From assembly GCA_019828595.1 (NCBI GenBank), contig JAHQRK010000003.1, positions 1,984,001 to 2,048,000 of the forward strand: a DNA stretch of 64,000 nucleotides, written 5' to 3'. Positions 13,201 through 25,763 of this stretch are shown in pieces (position 1 is the first letter of the stretch; the number at the start of each line of letters is the position of its first letter). This stretch comes from Aphanomyces cochlioides (taxonomy: Eukaryota; Oomycota; Saprolegniomycetes; Saprolegniales; Verrucalvaceae). Both the position numbers and the translations under genes were made by a program. The notes beneath the pieces were generated by a model. The model ran no database searches. It was given only the letters and a program-made list of their open reading frames with translations, and was not told where the DNA came from.

Positions 13201-13724
13201 TTTTCATGGTCTATGAAATGAATGAAGCATCTGACAAGATAGCGTGTCCAGTACTGGAATACGTCGAGGAGCCTTTTTCGCACAATTTTCATCTTTTTTA
13301 TGGGCCAAGTCGACAGACTACACCATGCGATGATATCGTGTGGGCTATGCCAGTGAGTTTACCTCGGATGCTGTTGACGCCTTGCGAGTAGATCTGGTTT
13401 TGGCAATCATCTCATCGAATTCTCGATGGATCGCGCGTAGTTGTGGTGTATCTTGCTCTTCCAACTTCTACAACAACAACGTTGTGAGTCATGAAGATCG
13501 CGTTGTGTGGAGATACTGTGAAATCGACGAGGGTCGTCGAAGAGAATGCGTCGAATTCGTCTGGATCTGAGGTGTGCTCATCATTAGACGTCTTGTCGCT
13601 GTCTTGACTGCTCGTGACAGACTGGTTTCGATGGATCTTGGTTCCCTAGATGGATCGTCATCTTGTGTCCAAGCGATGCTCGTACCATGGTTGGGATCGT
13701 CTTTTGCTTGTTGTTCATTTGCAT
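4212..13724 (-). CDS. Giant coiled-coil repeat protein, copy B (22 full repeat units, predicted 2,356 aa)
   Basis: Exons 13686-13724, 13517-13645, 13363-13467, 13255-13317, 13010-13210, 12777-12965 and 12662-12739 encode a 268-aa N-terminal region. Then come 23 copies of a 63-nt exon (21 aa, LLQDNQHLQEELRLYDIDLRE less its last residue in places where split for display) alternating with 22 copies of a 213-nt exon (71 aa, beginning LVDENSQMTKELRRTQSK). A 132-nt terminal exon (4212-4343) ends with TAG. The rightmost short exon is 12552-12614 and the leftmost is 4392-4454. Every junction has GT-AG ends and every exon is phase 0, giving 53 exons. The repeats are rich in Leu, Glu, Gln and Lys with heptad spacing, as in a long coiled coil; 21 aa is three heptads, and 92 aa is thirteen heptads plus one. 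No enzymatic domain is seen. Only homologues in this window are recognised. Expression and splicing are not shown by the sequence, and short open frames inside the array are fragments of this model. Confidence 0.72.
4344..12661 (-). repeat. 371-bp coding tandem array of copy B
   Basis: Twenty-two near-identical units lie end to end, with period marks at 4373, 4744, 5115, 5486, 5857, 6228, 6598, 6969, 7339 and then every 371 bp to 12,533. Two units are 370 bp (6228 to 6598 and 6969 to 7339), each from loss of one T in gcattatacc. Read on the minus strand a unit is intron 47, exon 213, intron 48, exon 63. The one-base loss lies in the 48-nt intron, so the frame is untouched. The first partial unit (4212-4343) is the divergent terminal exon. 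Confidence 0.97.
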
Positions 13725-13857
13725 GTTTCTATAGGAGAGAGATGAGGATCTTCCGTGCGTCGGGATGAACGAGCCTTTGTCGCGGGTTAGCTTTCGTCTT
13801 GGTTGCTGTTGGAGCTGCTTTGGGATCGAATTTTAAGATTGCCACGAGAACATGGCA

Positions 13858-13871
13858 ATCTATATTTAGAT
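13858..13871 (-). promoter_or_regulatory. Promoter-like motif upstream of copy B
   Basis: Same motif as at 1185-1198, 134 bp before the copy B start codon at 13,724. Confidence 0.4.
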
Positions 13872-15098
13872 AACGAGTAAAAAGCGTACATTGGTTCAAA
13901 TGGATCGGTTACACGAGAGTTTCAAAGATCTGGAATATTTAAAACAAGATCTTCGGCCGAATATAGGAGAGAAAGTATCAGTCTAGGCGCATTAAATTGG
14001 CTCACCAATGAGAGACTGCGATTTTAAATGTATTTGAAATGTTGGCTGACATTCAAATCCAGCCAATCCCAGAAAGGCTTGGCTGACAGCATGTGGGGCC
14101 ATCGACAGACAAGGTCAGGCAGCTCCCATCGTGAACGACATCCTGAAGCTACGAGTCCATAAAGATGCCTGATTTAACGCAGTTGACACGATTGACACTG
14201 CTCGACTTCTGCCAAGACGACACGACTTTTATCACGTAGAATGGGTTGCACAGGACAGTTGTTGCCTCGCTTTCGAGTCATTCAAACACTTTACGACGCA
14301 CAAAAAGGACTCCAGTCCTGTCAAAGTGCAAGATGTTTAGCATGCCAATAAGGCTGCGTAAAAGACTAGCACAAAGGTTTCTACTCTGCAGGAGTCTTTA
14401 TGATACATATGTATGTCAGCTTTCCAGAAATTGAGCGGATTTGACAGAACAATGCACAACAACGTCTTGCTGTCGAGTCTTGAATCACGAAAGATGGCAT
14501 TAGCTGCTGCATTCTTGATTTTTGCTTCTTTTCTTGCATGTTACAATACTCTTTGATAATCGTTGTGTTTGGATGTGGATTAGACGTCGATGCAAGTTGT
14601 GAGAGAATTGACTAAGGGGTGATAAATTCTATTTGCTGTCTTCATTCAGGTGGCTGAGTCAGAATACTTTGGAAGCTGAGCTGAATGAATCATCTTCAGT
14701 CTGGTGATAAGGTGCAAACTTGACAAGGGACACCCAACTTGATGTCTGACCCTTCATGCCGCAACAGTACATTGCTGGAAAATGGATACAAAACGTTAGC
14801 AAAGCGGTGTTATCGACTCTGTTTGGTTGCTCCAGATGTCAAAAGAACGATTTTTGGCTTTACATTGATTCATCTTGAAAGTCATCTTGTCCTTTTCAGT
14901 GAAATGTGGTCTAGGCGCATATTGATTAACTGTACTGAATTTTATATGAAATATTGTATAGTATACAAACTTAAGTACATTTTCTTACACCTGACAATGA
15001 CTGTACTGAATTTTATATCAAATATTGTATAGTATACAAACTTAAGTACAATTTCATGTGATCTAAGTCCACTAACACCTGCATGCCAGAATACCGCC

Positions 15099-16114
15099 AT
15101 GCAGGATTTCTACGCCCACTACAACCTCGCTATGAAGTGTCAAGACGCCGCGCGTATCTCCCGCGAGTCAGCGTCCATCATGGCCTTTCCCCAAGTCTTA
15201 AAGTAAGGTGATTTGATTGGTCAAAATATGGAAAATGCGGATATACGATTGGCTAGTCGATTGTTAGTCGATTCCGGAGAGTCGATTCGATTCGACAGAC
15301 CAGTCCAATATGAATAATATGCACGAGTGCTTTTATAGCACACATTTCAAATGTCCGAGCTTTCTCCACATGGACTTTCTCAGAGTCGACCAATCATACT
15401 TCGTCTACAGCTGATGCAACCAATCCAAACAAAGTCACAACTTCGAGCGTCGACGAGGAGCGCGCACAGAGTAGTCTACAAATAATTTCGTCGTCGCTTC
15501 GTTCATATAATGAACTCGTGCTTTCGTTGTCTGATATTAGCAGTTTTTACAAGACGTCACCGCAGCTTTTATCGTCCCTCGGGCAATGTCGTCAGGGACC
15601 TCAATGCATATTGATTTGTAGCTCATCACAAATCTCTTCTGTTGCGTTCACGGTGTTGCGATCACGACAGTATAGTGTTGACGTATTCACGATGCATCGC
15701 ACACGTATGCCATCGGGTACTGAGTTCTTCCCTCGAATACCTTGGTCACCAAGGACGCTATGACACAGGATCAACATACTCGACGTATCAAATCGATAAT
15801 GCTTACAGAGAACTTACTGTAAATATTATAATTGAGCTCTGTACAATTGACTTGTCGTCAAGTGATTGGAGGTGATGGATCATACGGGCAACTTGATGGT
15901 GTAAACGTCATGTACAACTACCAGGCAGGTATACGTTAGGGGCATATTGGTTAATGCTGAGGGCGACAAATATCTCAAGTCGCTTCACGAGCAGCTGGTG
16001 TTTTGCATTTTATCCTTCACGCATCGTGTTGTGGTGCACAAGGACAGTTTCTTTATTTTAAATATACTAGACCATTTTCACAAGGAATTGCATTTTGTTT
16101 CCACGCGTGTCTGA
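15099..16114 (+). other. Coding-like fragments of the unrecognised plus-strand gene in spacer 2
   Basis: Near-identical copy of the stretch at 2425-3439, with the same open frames and the same splice-like borders. Preservation here reflects recent duplication and says little about selection. Confidence 0.3.
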
Positions 16115-16886
16115 GATTACATTCAAGCTCGTCTTTCATAAATTGCTACCTAGTTCTCCGTGATTTTAGAGACGGTTCAAGCGTGTAGACCCCTCGCTCA
16201 GGGATGAATTTATTCATTTATAGCCAGCCATGCGTCCCAGATACTACTCGCTAGTTCTTGTGAAATTCATTCAGAAAAGGTCATAGAGCAATGTCATGAC
16301 GCATATTCTTATATAATGGTTACTGAATATATTCAATCGCAAAACTGAAGAATGGAAATAAATTTGCAACATGAAAAGCCATTTAAGGACAGTTTGCTTG
16401 ACTTGCATGAGTTGAATGCTGGAGTTTTATTGTGCATATAACTTTCAATTCAAACAATGGCGCTCACGGTAAAGAACAGAGATCTTACCAATTGATTCTT
16501 CTCATTTTGTCGTCGAGAAAAATTAGCTCCTGTATATGCAACCAGATCTTGCCAAAGCATCCTTCTCTTGATTTCTTGAGGCAAATAAAGGATAATTTCA
16601 CGAGCATTTTCCCCAGAGGATACATATTCTTCTAGTCTGATGTGAACATATCCTGCGCTTAACCAGTAGCAAATTCGTCAAGAGAGTTCGTGCTCTAAAC
16701 AACTATTTCTTTGGTGGCGATTCTAATCGCTCGACACACAACCACTATGGCAGGTTTTGTCATGCATCATACCAAGGCTTATTGTTTTAGCTCCATAATA
16801 TATACACATCCATTAAATTAAGCAACACATAGCAAAAGATACTTGCACCACATTGTAGACAAAGCCGTATTACGGCATATCAGTCC

Positions 16887-19800
16887 CTATGCGATAACGG
16901 TAGTGGCGAAATCTTGCATTTTCAAGTGCTGAGTCAATTGAAGCTTCGCCTCGACATGCTGAAGCTTGGACTGCGTGCAACGCAACTCTTTGGTCATCTG
17001 GGAATTTTCATCGACCAGCTACTCGGTTTGATGAGATATAAATTGTTTTGCTATGTCGCATTATACCTCTCGTAGGTCGATGTCGTACAGACGGAGCTCC
17101 TCCTGGAGGTGTTGATTGTCTTGAAGGAGCTACGCCATGCGATCAAATCCATGTTTTTTGTATGGACTGGTCTTACCTCTTGGATTTGTGCCTCATAGGA
17201 CTCGACTTGCGCCTGGTCAGTATCGCGTGGGAGTTGCGATGCATGGTTGAGTTGGTCGACCATGGCGAGCAGGCGGATATTTTCACCCTTCAGACCTTCC
17301 AAGTCTTGGAGTCGCGCGAGTTCAAGTTGCTCAATCTTGGACTGCGTGCGACGCAACTCTTTGGTCATCTGGGAATTTTCATCGACCAGCTACTCGGTTT
17401 GATGAGATATAAATTGTTTTGCTATGTCGCATTATACCTCTCGTAGGTCGATGTCGTACAGACGGAGCTCCTCCTGGAGGTGTTGATTGTCTTGAAGGAG
17501 CTACGCCATGCGATCAAATCCATGTTTTTTGTATGGACTGGTCTTACCTCTTGGATTTGTGCCTCATAGGACTCGACTTGCGCCTGGTCAGTATCGCGTG
17601 GGAGTTGCGATGCATGGTTGAGTTGGTCGACCATGGCGAGCAGGCGGATATTTTCACCCTTCAGACCTTCCAAGTCTTGGAGTCGCGCGAGTTCAAGTTG
17701 CTCAATCTTGGACTGCGTGCGACGCAACTCTTTGGTCATCTGGGAATTTTCATCGACCAGCTACTCGGTTTGATGAGATATAAATTGTTTTGCTATGTCG
17801 CATTATACCTCTCGTAGGTCGATGTCGTACAGACGGAGCTCCTCCTGGAGGTGTTGATTGTCTTGAAGGAGCTACGCCATGCGATCAAATCCATGTTTTT
17901 TGTATGGACTGGTCTTACCTCTTGGATTTGTGCCTCATAGGACTCGACTTGCGCCTGGTCAGTATCGCGTGGGAGTTGCGATGCATGGTTGAGTTGGTCG
18001 ACCATGGCGAGCAGGCGGATATTTTCACCCTTCAGACCTTCCAAGTCTTGGAGTCGCGCGAGTTCAAGTTGCTCAATCTTGGACTGCGTGCGACGCAACT
18101 CTTTGGTCATCTGGGAATTTTCATCGACCAGCTACTCGGTTTGATGAGATATAAATTGTTTTGCTATGTCGCATTATACCTCTCGTAGGTCGATGTCGTA
18201 CAGACGGAGCTCCTCCTGGAGGTGTTGATTGTCTTGAAGGAGCTACGCCATGCGATCAAATCCATGTTTTTTGTATGGACTGGTCTTACCTCTTGGATTT
18301 GTGCCTCATAGGACTCGACTTGCGCCTGGTCAGTATCGCGTGGGAGTTGCGATGCATGGTTGAGTTGGTCGACCATGGCGAGCAGGCGGATATTTTCACC
18401 CTTCAGACCTTCCAAGTCTTGGAGTCGCGCGAGTTCAAGTTGCTCAATCTTGGACTGCGTGCGACGCAACTCTTTGGTCATCTGGGAATTTTCATCGACC
18501 AGCTACTCGGTTTGATGAGATATAAATTGTTTTGCTATGTCGCATTATACCTCTCGTAGGTCGATGTCGTACAGACGGAGCTCCTCCTGGAGGTGTTGAT
18601 TGTCTTGAAGGAGCTACGCCATGCGATCAAATCCATGTTTTTTGTATGGACTGGTCTTACCTCTTGGATTTGTGCCTCATAGGACTCGACTTGCGCCTGG
18701 TCAGTATCGCGTGGGAGTTGCGATGCATGGTTGAGTTGGTCGACCATGGCGAGCAGGCGGATATTTTCACCCTTCAGACCTTCCAAGTCTTGGAGTCGCG
18801 CGAGTTCAAGTTGCTCAATCTTGGACTGCGTGCGACGCAACTCTTTGGTCATCTGGGAATTTTCATCGACCAGCTACTCGGTTTGATGAGATATAAATTG
18901 TTTTGCTATGTCGCATATACCTCTCGTAGGTCGATGTCGTACAGACGGAGCTCCTCCTGGAGGTGTTGATTGTCTTGAAGGAGCTACGCCATGCGATCAA
19001 ATCCATGTTTTTTGTATGGACTGGTCTTACCTCTTGGATTTGTGCCTCATAGGACTCGACTTGCGCCTGGTCAGTATCGCGTGGGAGTTGCGATGCATGG
19101 TTGAGTTGGTCGACCATGGCGAGCAGGCGGATATTTTCACCCTTCAGACCTTCCAAGTCTTGGAGTCGCGCGAGTTCAAGTTGCTCAATCTTGGACTGCG
19201 TGCGACGCAACTCTTTGGTCATCTGGGAATTTTCATCGACCAGCTACTCGGTTTGATGAGATATAAATTGTTTTGCTATGTCGCATTATACCTCTCGTAG
19301 GTCGATGTCGTACAGACGGAGCTCCTCCTGGAGGTGTTGATTGTCTTGAAGGAGCTACGCCATGCGATCAAATCCATGTTTTTTGTATGGACTGGTCTTA
19401 CCTCTTGGATTTGTGCCTCATAGGACTCGACTTGCGCCTGGTCAGTATCGCGTGGGAGTTGCGATGCATGGTTGAGTTGGTCGACCATGGCGAGCAGGCG
19501 GATATTTTCACCCTTCAGACCTTCCAAGTCTTGGAGTCGCGCGAGTTCAAGTTGCTCAATCTTGGACTGCGTGCGACGCAACTCTTTGGTCATCTGGGAA
19601 TTTTCATCGACCAGCTACTCGGTTTGATGAGATATAAATTGTTTTGCTATGTCGCATTATACCTCTCGTAGGTCGATGTCGTACAGACGGAGCTCCTCCT
19701 GGAGGTGTTGATTGTCTTGAAGGAGCTACGCCATGCGATCAAATCCATGTTTTTTGTATGGACTGGTCTTACCTCTTGGATTTGTGCCTCATAGGACTCG

Positions 19801-22800
19801 ACTTGCGCCTGGTCAGTATCGCGTGGGAGTTGCGATGCATGGTTGAGTTGGTCGACCATGGCGAGCAGGCGGATATTTACACCCTTCAGACCTTCCAAGT
19901 CTTGGAGTCGCGCGAGTTCAAGTTGCTCAATCTTGGACTGCGTGCGACGCAACTCTTTGGTCATCTGGGAATTTTCATCGACCAGCTACTCGGTTTGATG
20001 AGATATAAATTGTTTTGCTATGTCGCATTATACCTCTCGTAGGTCGATGTCGTACAGACGGAGCTCCTCCTGGAGGTGTTGATTGTCTTGAAGGAGCTAC
20101 GCCATGCGATCAAATCCATGTTTTTTGTATGGACTGGTCTTACCTCTTGGATTTGTGCCTCATAGGACTCGACTTGCGCCTGGTCAGTATCGCGTGGGAG
20201 TTGCGATGCATGGTTGAGTTGGTCGACCATGGCGAGCAGGCGGATATTTTCACCCTTCAGACCTTCCAAGTCTTGGAGTCGCGCGAGTTCAAGTTGCTCA
20301 ATCTTGGACTGCGTGCGACGCAACTCTTTGGTCATCTGGGAATTTTCATCGACCAGCTACTCGGTTTGATGAGATATAAATTGTTTTGCTATGTCGCATT
20401 ATACCTCTCGTAGGTCGATGTCGTACAGACGGAGCTCCTCCTGGAGGTGTTGATTGTCTTGAAGGAGCTACGCCATGCGATCAAATCCATGTTTTTTGTA
20501 TGGACTGGTCTTACCTCTTGGATTTGTGCCTCATAGGACTCGACTTGCGCCTGGTCAGTATCGCGTGGGAGTTGCGATGCATGGTTGAGTTGGTCGACCA
20601 TGGCGAGCAGGCGGATATTTTCACCCTTCAGACCTTCCAAGTCTTGGAGTCGCGCGAGTTCAAGTTGCTCAATCTTGGACTGCGTGCGACGCAACTCTTT
20701 GGTCATCTGGGAATTTTCATCGACCAGCTACTCGGTTTGATGAGATATAAATTGTTTTGCTATGTCGCATTATACCTCTCGTAGGTCGATGTCGTACAGA
20801 CGGAGCTCCTCCTGGAGGTGTTGATTGTCTTGAAGGAGCTACGCCATGCGATCAAATCCATGTTTTTTGTATGGACTGGTCTTACCTCTTGGATTTGTGC
20901 CTCATAGGACTCGACTTGCGCCTGGTCAGTATCGCGTGGGAGTTGCGATGCATGGTTGAGTTGGTCGACCATGGCGAGCAGGCGGATATTTTCACCCTTC
21001 AGACCTTCCAAGTCTTGGAGTCGCGCGAGTTCAAGTTGCTCAATCTTGGACTGCGTGCGACGCAACTCTTTGGTCATCTGGGAATTTTCATCGACCAGCT
21101 ACTCGGTTTGATGAGATATAAATTGTTTTGCTATGTCGCATTATACCTCTCGTAGGTCGATGTCGTACAGACGGAGCTCCTCCTGGAGGTGTTGATTGTC
21201 TTGAAGGAGCTACGCCATGCGATCAAATCCATGTTTTTTGTATGGACTGGTCTTACCTCTTGGATTTGTGCCTCATAGGACTCGACTTGCGCCTGGTCAG
21301 TATCGCGTGGGAGTTGCGATGCATGGTTGAGTTGGTCGACCATGGCGAGCAGGCGGATATTTTCACCCTTCAGACCTTCCAAGTCTTGGAGTCGCGCGAG
21401 TTCAAGTTGCTCAATCTTGGACTGCGTGCGACGCAACTCTTTGGTCATCTGGGAATTTTCATCGACCAGCTACTCGGTTTGATGAGATATAAATTGTTTT
21501 GCTATGTCGCATTATACCTCTCGTAGGTCGATGTCGTACAGACGGAGCTCCTCCTGGAGGTGTTGATTGTCTTGAAGGAGCTACGCCATGCGATCAAATC
21601 CATGTTTTTTGTATGGACTGGTCTTACCTCTTGGATTTGTGCCTCATAGGACTCGACTTGCGCCTGGTCAGTATCGCGTGGGAGTTGCGATGCATGGTTG
21701 AGTTGGTCGACCATGGCGAGCAGGCGGATATTTTCACCCTTCAGACCTTCCAAGTCTTGGAGTCGCGCGAGTTCAAGTTGCTCAATCTTGGACTGCGTGC
21801 GACGCAACTCTTTGGTCATCTGGGAATTTTCATCGACCAGCTACTCGGTTTGATGAGATATAAATTGTTTTGCTATGTCGCATTATACCTCTCGTAGGTC
21901 GATGTCGTACAGACGGAGCTCCTCCTGGAGGTGTTGATTGTCTTGAAGGAGCTACGCCATGCGATCAAATCCATGTTTTTTGTATGGACTGGTCTTACCT
22001 CTTGGATTTGTGCCTCATAGGACTCGACTTGCGCCTGGTCAGTATCGCGTGGGAGTTGCGATGCATGGTTGAGTTGGTCGACCATGGCGAGCAGGCGGAT
22101 ATTTTCACCCTTCAGACCTTCCAAGTCTTGGAGTCGCGCGAGTTCAAGTTGCTCAATCTTGGACTGCGTGCGACGCAACTCTTTGGTCATCTGGGAATTT
22201 TCATCGACCAGCTACTCGGTTTGATGAGATATAAATTGTTTTGCTATGTCGCATTATACCTCTCGTAGGTCGATGTCGTACAGACGGAGCTCCTCCTGGA
22301 GGTGTTGATTGTCTTGAAGGAGCTACGCCATGCGATCAAATCCATGTTTTTTGTATGGACTGGTCTTACCTCTTGGATTTGTGCCTCATAGGACTCGACT
22401 TGCGCCTGGTCAGTATCGCGTGGGAGTTGCGATGCATGGTTGAGTTGGTCGACCATGGCGAGCAGGCGGATATTTTCACCCTTCAGACCTTCCAAGTCTT
22501 GGAGTCGCGCGAGTTCAAGTTGCTCAATCTTGGACTGCGTGCGACGCAACTCTTTGGTCATCTGGGAATTTTCATCGACCAGCTACTCGGTTTGATGAGA
22601 TATAAATTGTTTTGCTATGTCGCATTATACCTCTCGTAGGTCGATGTCGTACAGACGGAGCTCCTCCTGGAGGTGTTGATTGTCTTGAAGGAGCTACGCC
22701 ATGCGATCAAATCCATGTTTTTTGTATGGACTGGTCTTACCTCTTGGATTTGTGCCTCATAGGACTCGACTTGCGCCTGGTCAGTATCGCGTGGGAGTTG

Positions 22801-24545
22801 CGATGCATGGTTGAGTTGGTCGACCATGGCGAGCAGGCGGATATTTTCACCCTTCAGACCTTCCAAGTCTTGGAGTCGCGCGAGTTCAAGTTGCTCAATC
22901 TTGGACTGCGTGCGACGCAACTCTTTGGTCATCTGGGAATTTTCATCGACCAGCTACTCGGTTTGATGAGATATAAATTGTTTTGCTATGTCGCATTATA
23001 CCTCTCGTAGGTCGATGTCGTACAGACGGAGCTCCTCCTGGAGGTGTTGATTGTCTTGAAGGAGCTACGCCATGCGATCAAATCCATGTTTTTTGTATGG
23101 ACTGGTCTTACCTCTTGGATTTGTGCCTCATAGGACTCGACTTGCGCCTGGTCAGTATCGCGTGGGAGTTGCGATGCATGGTTGAGTTGGTCGACCATGG
23201 CGAGCAGGCGGATATTTTCACCCTTCAGACCTTCCAAGTCTTGGAGTCGCGCGAGTTCAAGTTGCTCAATCTTGGACTGCGTGCGACGCAACTCTTTGGT
23301 CATCTGGGAATTTTCATCGACCAGCTACTCGGTTTGATGAGATATAAATTGTTTTGCTATGTCGCATTATACCTCTCGTAGGTCGATGTCGTACAGACGG
23401 AGCTCCTCCTGGAGGTGTTGATTGTCTTGAAGGAGCTACGCCATGCGATCAAATCCATGTTTTTTGTATGGACTGGTCTTACCTCTTGGATTTTGGTTTG
23501 CTGGTTGTCAACTATCTGGATCGTATTGCGGTGCTCATTTTCCAAAAGGTCGAATTTCGGCTAAACCATGAGATAAGGGGTAATGTCCGTGCATTACGTG
23601 GAAGGAACTATGCAATTCTGCTCGTAGATCTGTTTCATTTTGTTGATGAATTTGCAGCTGATGTTGGGCTTCAGTCAACTGGGACTTGACTGTCGCCAGT
23701 TCGTTCGTAAGCTGGACAATTTCTTTGTGTTTGGCTATCACAGCCGGTTGCAACTTCGTTTTGCTGATTGAGAGGCTGGTACTTTGCTGAGGGAAGGAAA
23801 ACATGATAAGTATTTTGGTGAAAGTAATACCTGACTTTGGTCTGCCTCGTTTCGCAATCGATTCAATTCGTCTCTTGGTTCCATGGTCGGTCGTTGTTGC
23901 GTTGTTGGTTGACCATTCATTGTTGGACGCTTTGGCATGACACGGCGGTCATTTGCCGTCGATTTGATGACTGGACTAGATTTGGAGGATGTTGTAGATG
24001 CATCGAGTTTGGTCTTTGACATTTTCATGGTCTATGAAATGAATGAAGCATCTGACAAGATAGCGTGTCCAGTACTGGAATACGTCGAGGAGCCTTTTTC
24101 GCACAATTTTCATCTTTTTTATGGGCCAAGTCGACAGACTACACCATGCGATGATATCGTGTGGGCTATGCCAGTGAGTTTACCTCGGATGCTGTTGACG
24201 CCTTGCGAGTAGATCTGGTTTTGGCAATCATCTCATCGAATTCTCGATGGATCGCGCGTAGTTGTGGTGTATCTTGCTCTTCCAACTTCTACAACAACAA
24301 CGTTGTGAGTCATGAAGATCGCGTTGTGTGGAGATACTGTGAAATCGACGAGGGTCGTCGAAGAGAATGCGTCGAATTCGTCTGGATCTGAGGTGTGCTC
24401 ATCATTAGACGTCTTGTCGCTGTCTTGACTGCTCGTGACAGACTGGTTTCGATGGATCTTGGTTCCCTAGATGGATCGTCATCTTGTGTCCAAGCGATGC
24501 TCGTACCATGGTTGGGATCGTCTTTTGCTTGTTGTTCATTTGCAT
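16887..24545 (-). CDS. Giant coiled-coil repeat protein, copy C (17 full repeat units, predicted 1,896 aa)
   Basis: Same architecture as copy B: seven N-terminal exons (first 24507-24545), then 18 short and 17 long repeat exons, then terminal exon 16887-17018 ending in TAG. This gives 43 exons, all phase 0. The N-terminal exons and terminal exon appear identical in sequence to copy B over the parts compared. Differences seen are the number of repeats (17 against 22), one 370-bp unit instead of two, and one missense change at 19,878 that turns Glu into Val in a single unit (GENIRLL becomes GVNIRLL). The upstream spacer carries a Tc1/mariner insertion about 1.2 kb from the start codon. Function unknown. 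Confidence 0.72.
17019..23482 (-). repeat. 371-bp coding tandem array of copy C
   Basis: Seventeen near-identical units have period marks at 17048, 17419, 17790, 18161, 18532, 18903, 19273 and then every 371 bp to 23,354. One 370-bp unit (18903 to 19273) carries the same single-base intron deletion as in copy B. One unit has an A in place of T at about 19,878 (gatatttacacc). No other difference from the copy B consensus was noticed by eye. Confidence 0.97.
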
Positions 24546-24678
24546 GTTTCTATAGGAGAGAGATGAGGATCTTCCGTGCGTCGGGATGAACGAGCCTTTG
24601 TCGCGGGTTAGCTTTCGTCTTGGTTGCTGTTGGAGCTGCTTTGGGATCGAATTTTAAGATTGCCACGAGAACATGGCA

Positions 24679-24692
24679 ATCTATATTTAGAT
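24679..24692 (-). promoter_or_regulatory. Promoter-like motif upstream of copy C
   Basis: Same motif as at 1185-1198, 134 bp before the copy C start codon at 24,545. Confidence 0.4.
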
Positions 24693-25763
24693 AACGAGTA
24701 AAAAGCGTACATTGGTTCAAATGGATCGGTTACACGAGAGTTTCAAAGATCTGGAATATTTAAAACAAGATCTTCGGCCGAATATAGGAGAGAAAGTATC
24801 AGTCTAGGCGCATTAAATTGGCTCACCAATGAGAGACTGCGATTTTAAATGTATTTGAAATGTTGGCTGACATTCAAATCCAGCCAATCCCAGAAAGGCT
24901 TGGCTGACAGCATGTGGGGCCATCGACAGACAAGGTCAGGCAGCTCCCATCGTGAACGACATCCTGAAGCTACGAGTCCATAAAGATGCCTGATTTAACG
25001 CAGTTGACACGATTGACACTGCTCGACTTCTGCCAAGACGACACGACTTTTATCACGTAGAATGGGTTGCACAGGACAGTTGTTGCCTCGCTTTCGAGTC
25101 ATTCAAACACTTTACGACGCACAAAAAGGACTCCAGTCCTGTCAAAGTGCAAGATGTTTAGCATGCCAATAAGGCTGCGTAAAAGACTAGCACAAAGGTT
25201 TCTACTCTGCAGGAGTCTTTATGATACATATGTATGTCAGCTTTCCAGAAATTGAGCGGATTTGACAGAACAATGCACAACAACGTCTTGCTGTCGAGTC
25301 TTGAATCACGAAAGATGGCATTAGCTGCTGCATTCTTGATTTTTGCTTCTTTTCTTGCATGTTACAATACTCTTTGATAATCGTTGTGTTTGGATGTGGA
25401 TTAGACGTCGATGCAAGTTGTGAGAGAATTGACTAAGGGGTGATAAATTCTATTTGCTGTCTTCATTCAGGTGGCTGAGTCAGAATACTTTGGAAGCTGA
25501 GCTGAATGAATCATCTTCAGTCTGGTGATAAGGTGCAAACTTGACAAGGGACACCCAACTTGATGTCTGACCCTTCATGCCGCAACAGTACATTGCTGGA
25601 AAATGGATACAAAACGTTAGCAAAGCGGTGTTATCGACTCTGTTTGGTTGCTCCAGATGTCAAAAGAACGATTTTTGGCTTTACATTGATTCATCTTGAA
25701 AGTCATCTTGTCCTTTTCAGTGAAATATTGTCTTGGCAGGTCAAATCGCATATTAATTGACTA

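Larger units (their letters stand above)
12674..23494. repeat. Macro-repeat unit 2 (gene B 5' end, spacer, array C)
   Basis: Second copy of the cassette, 10,821 bp against 12,673 bp. Nearly all of the difference is five fewer 371-bp units. The spacer matches unit 1 almost base for base. Confidence 0.93.

Noticed and set aside
4344..23482. The 371-bp arrays as centromeric or other noncoding satellite DNA
   Set aside because: Unit length suits a satellite, but every unit has precise splice borders, coiled-coil codons in one frame, indels only in an intron, and unique exons at both ends.
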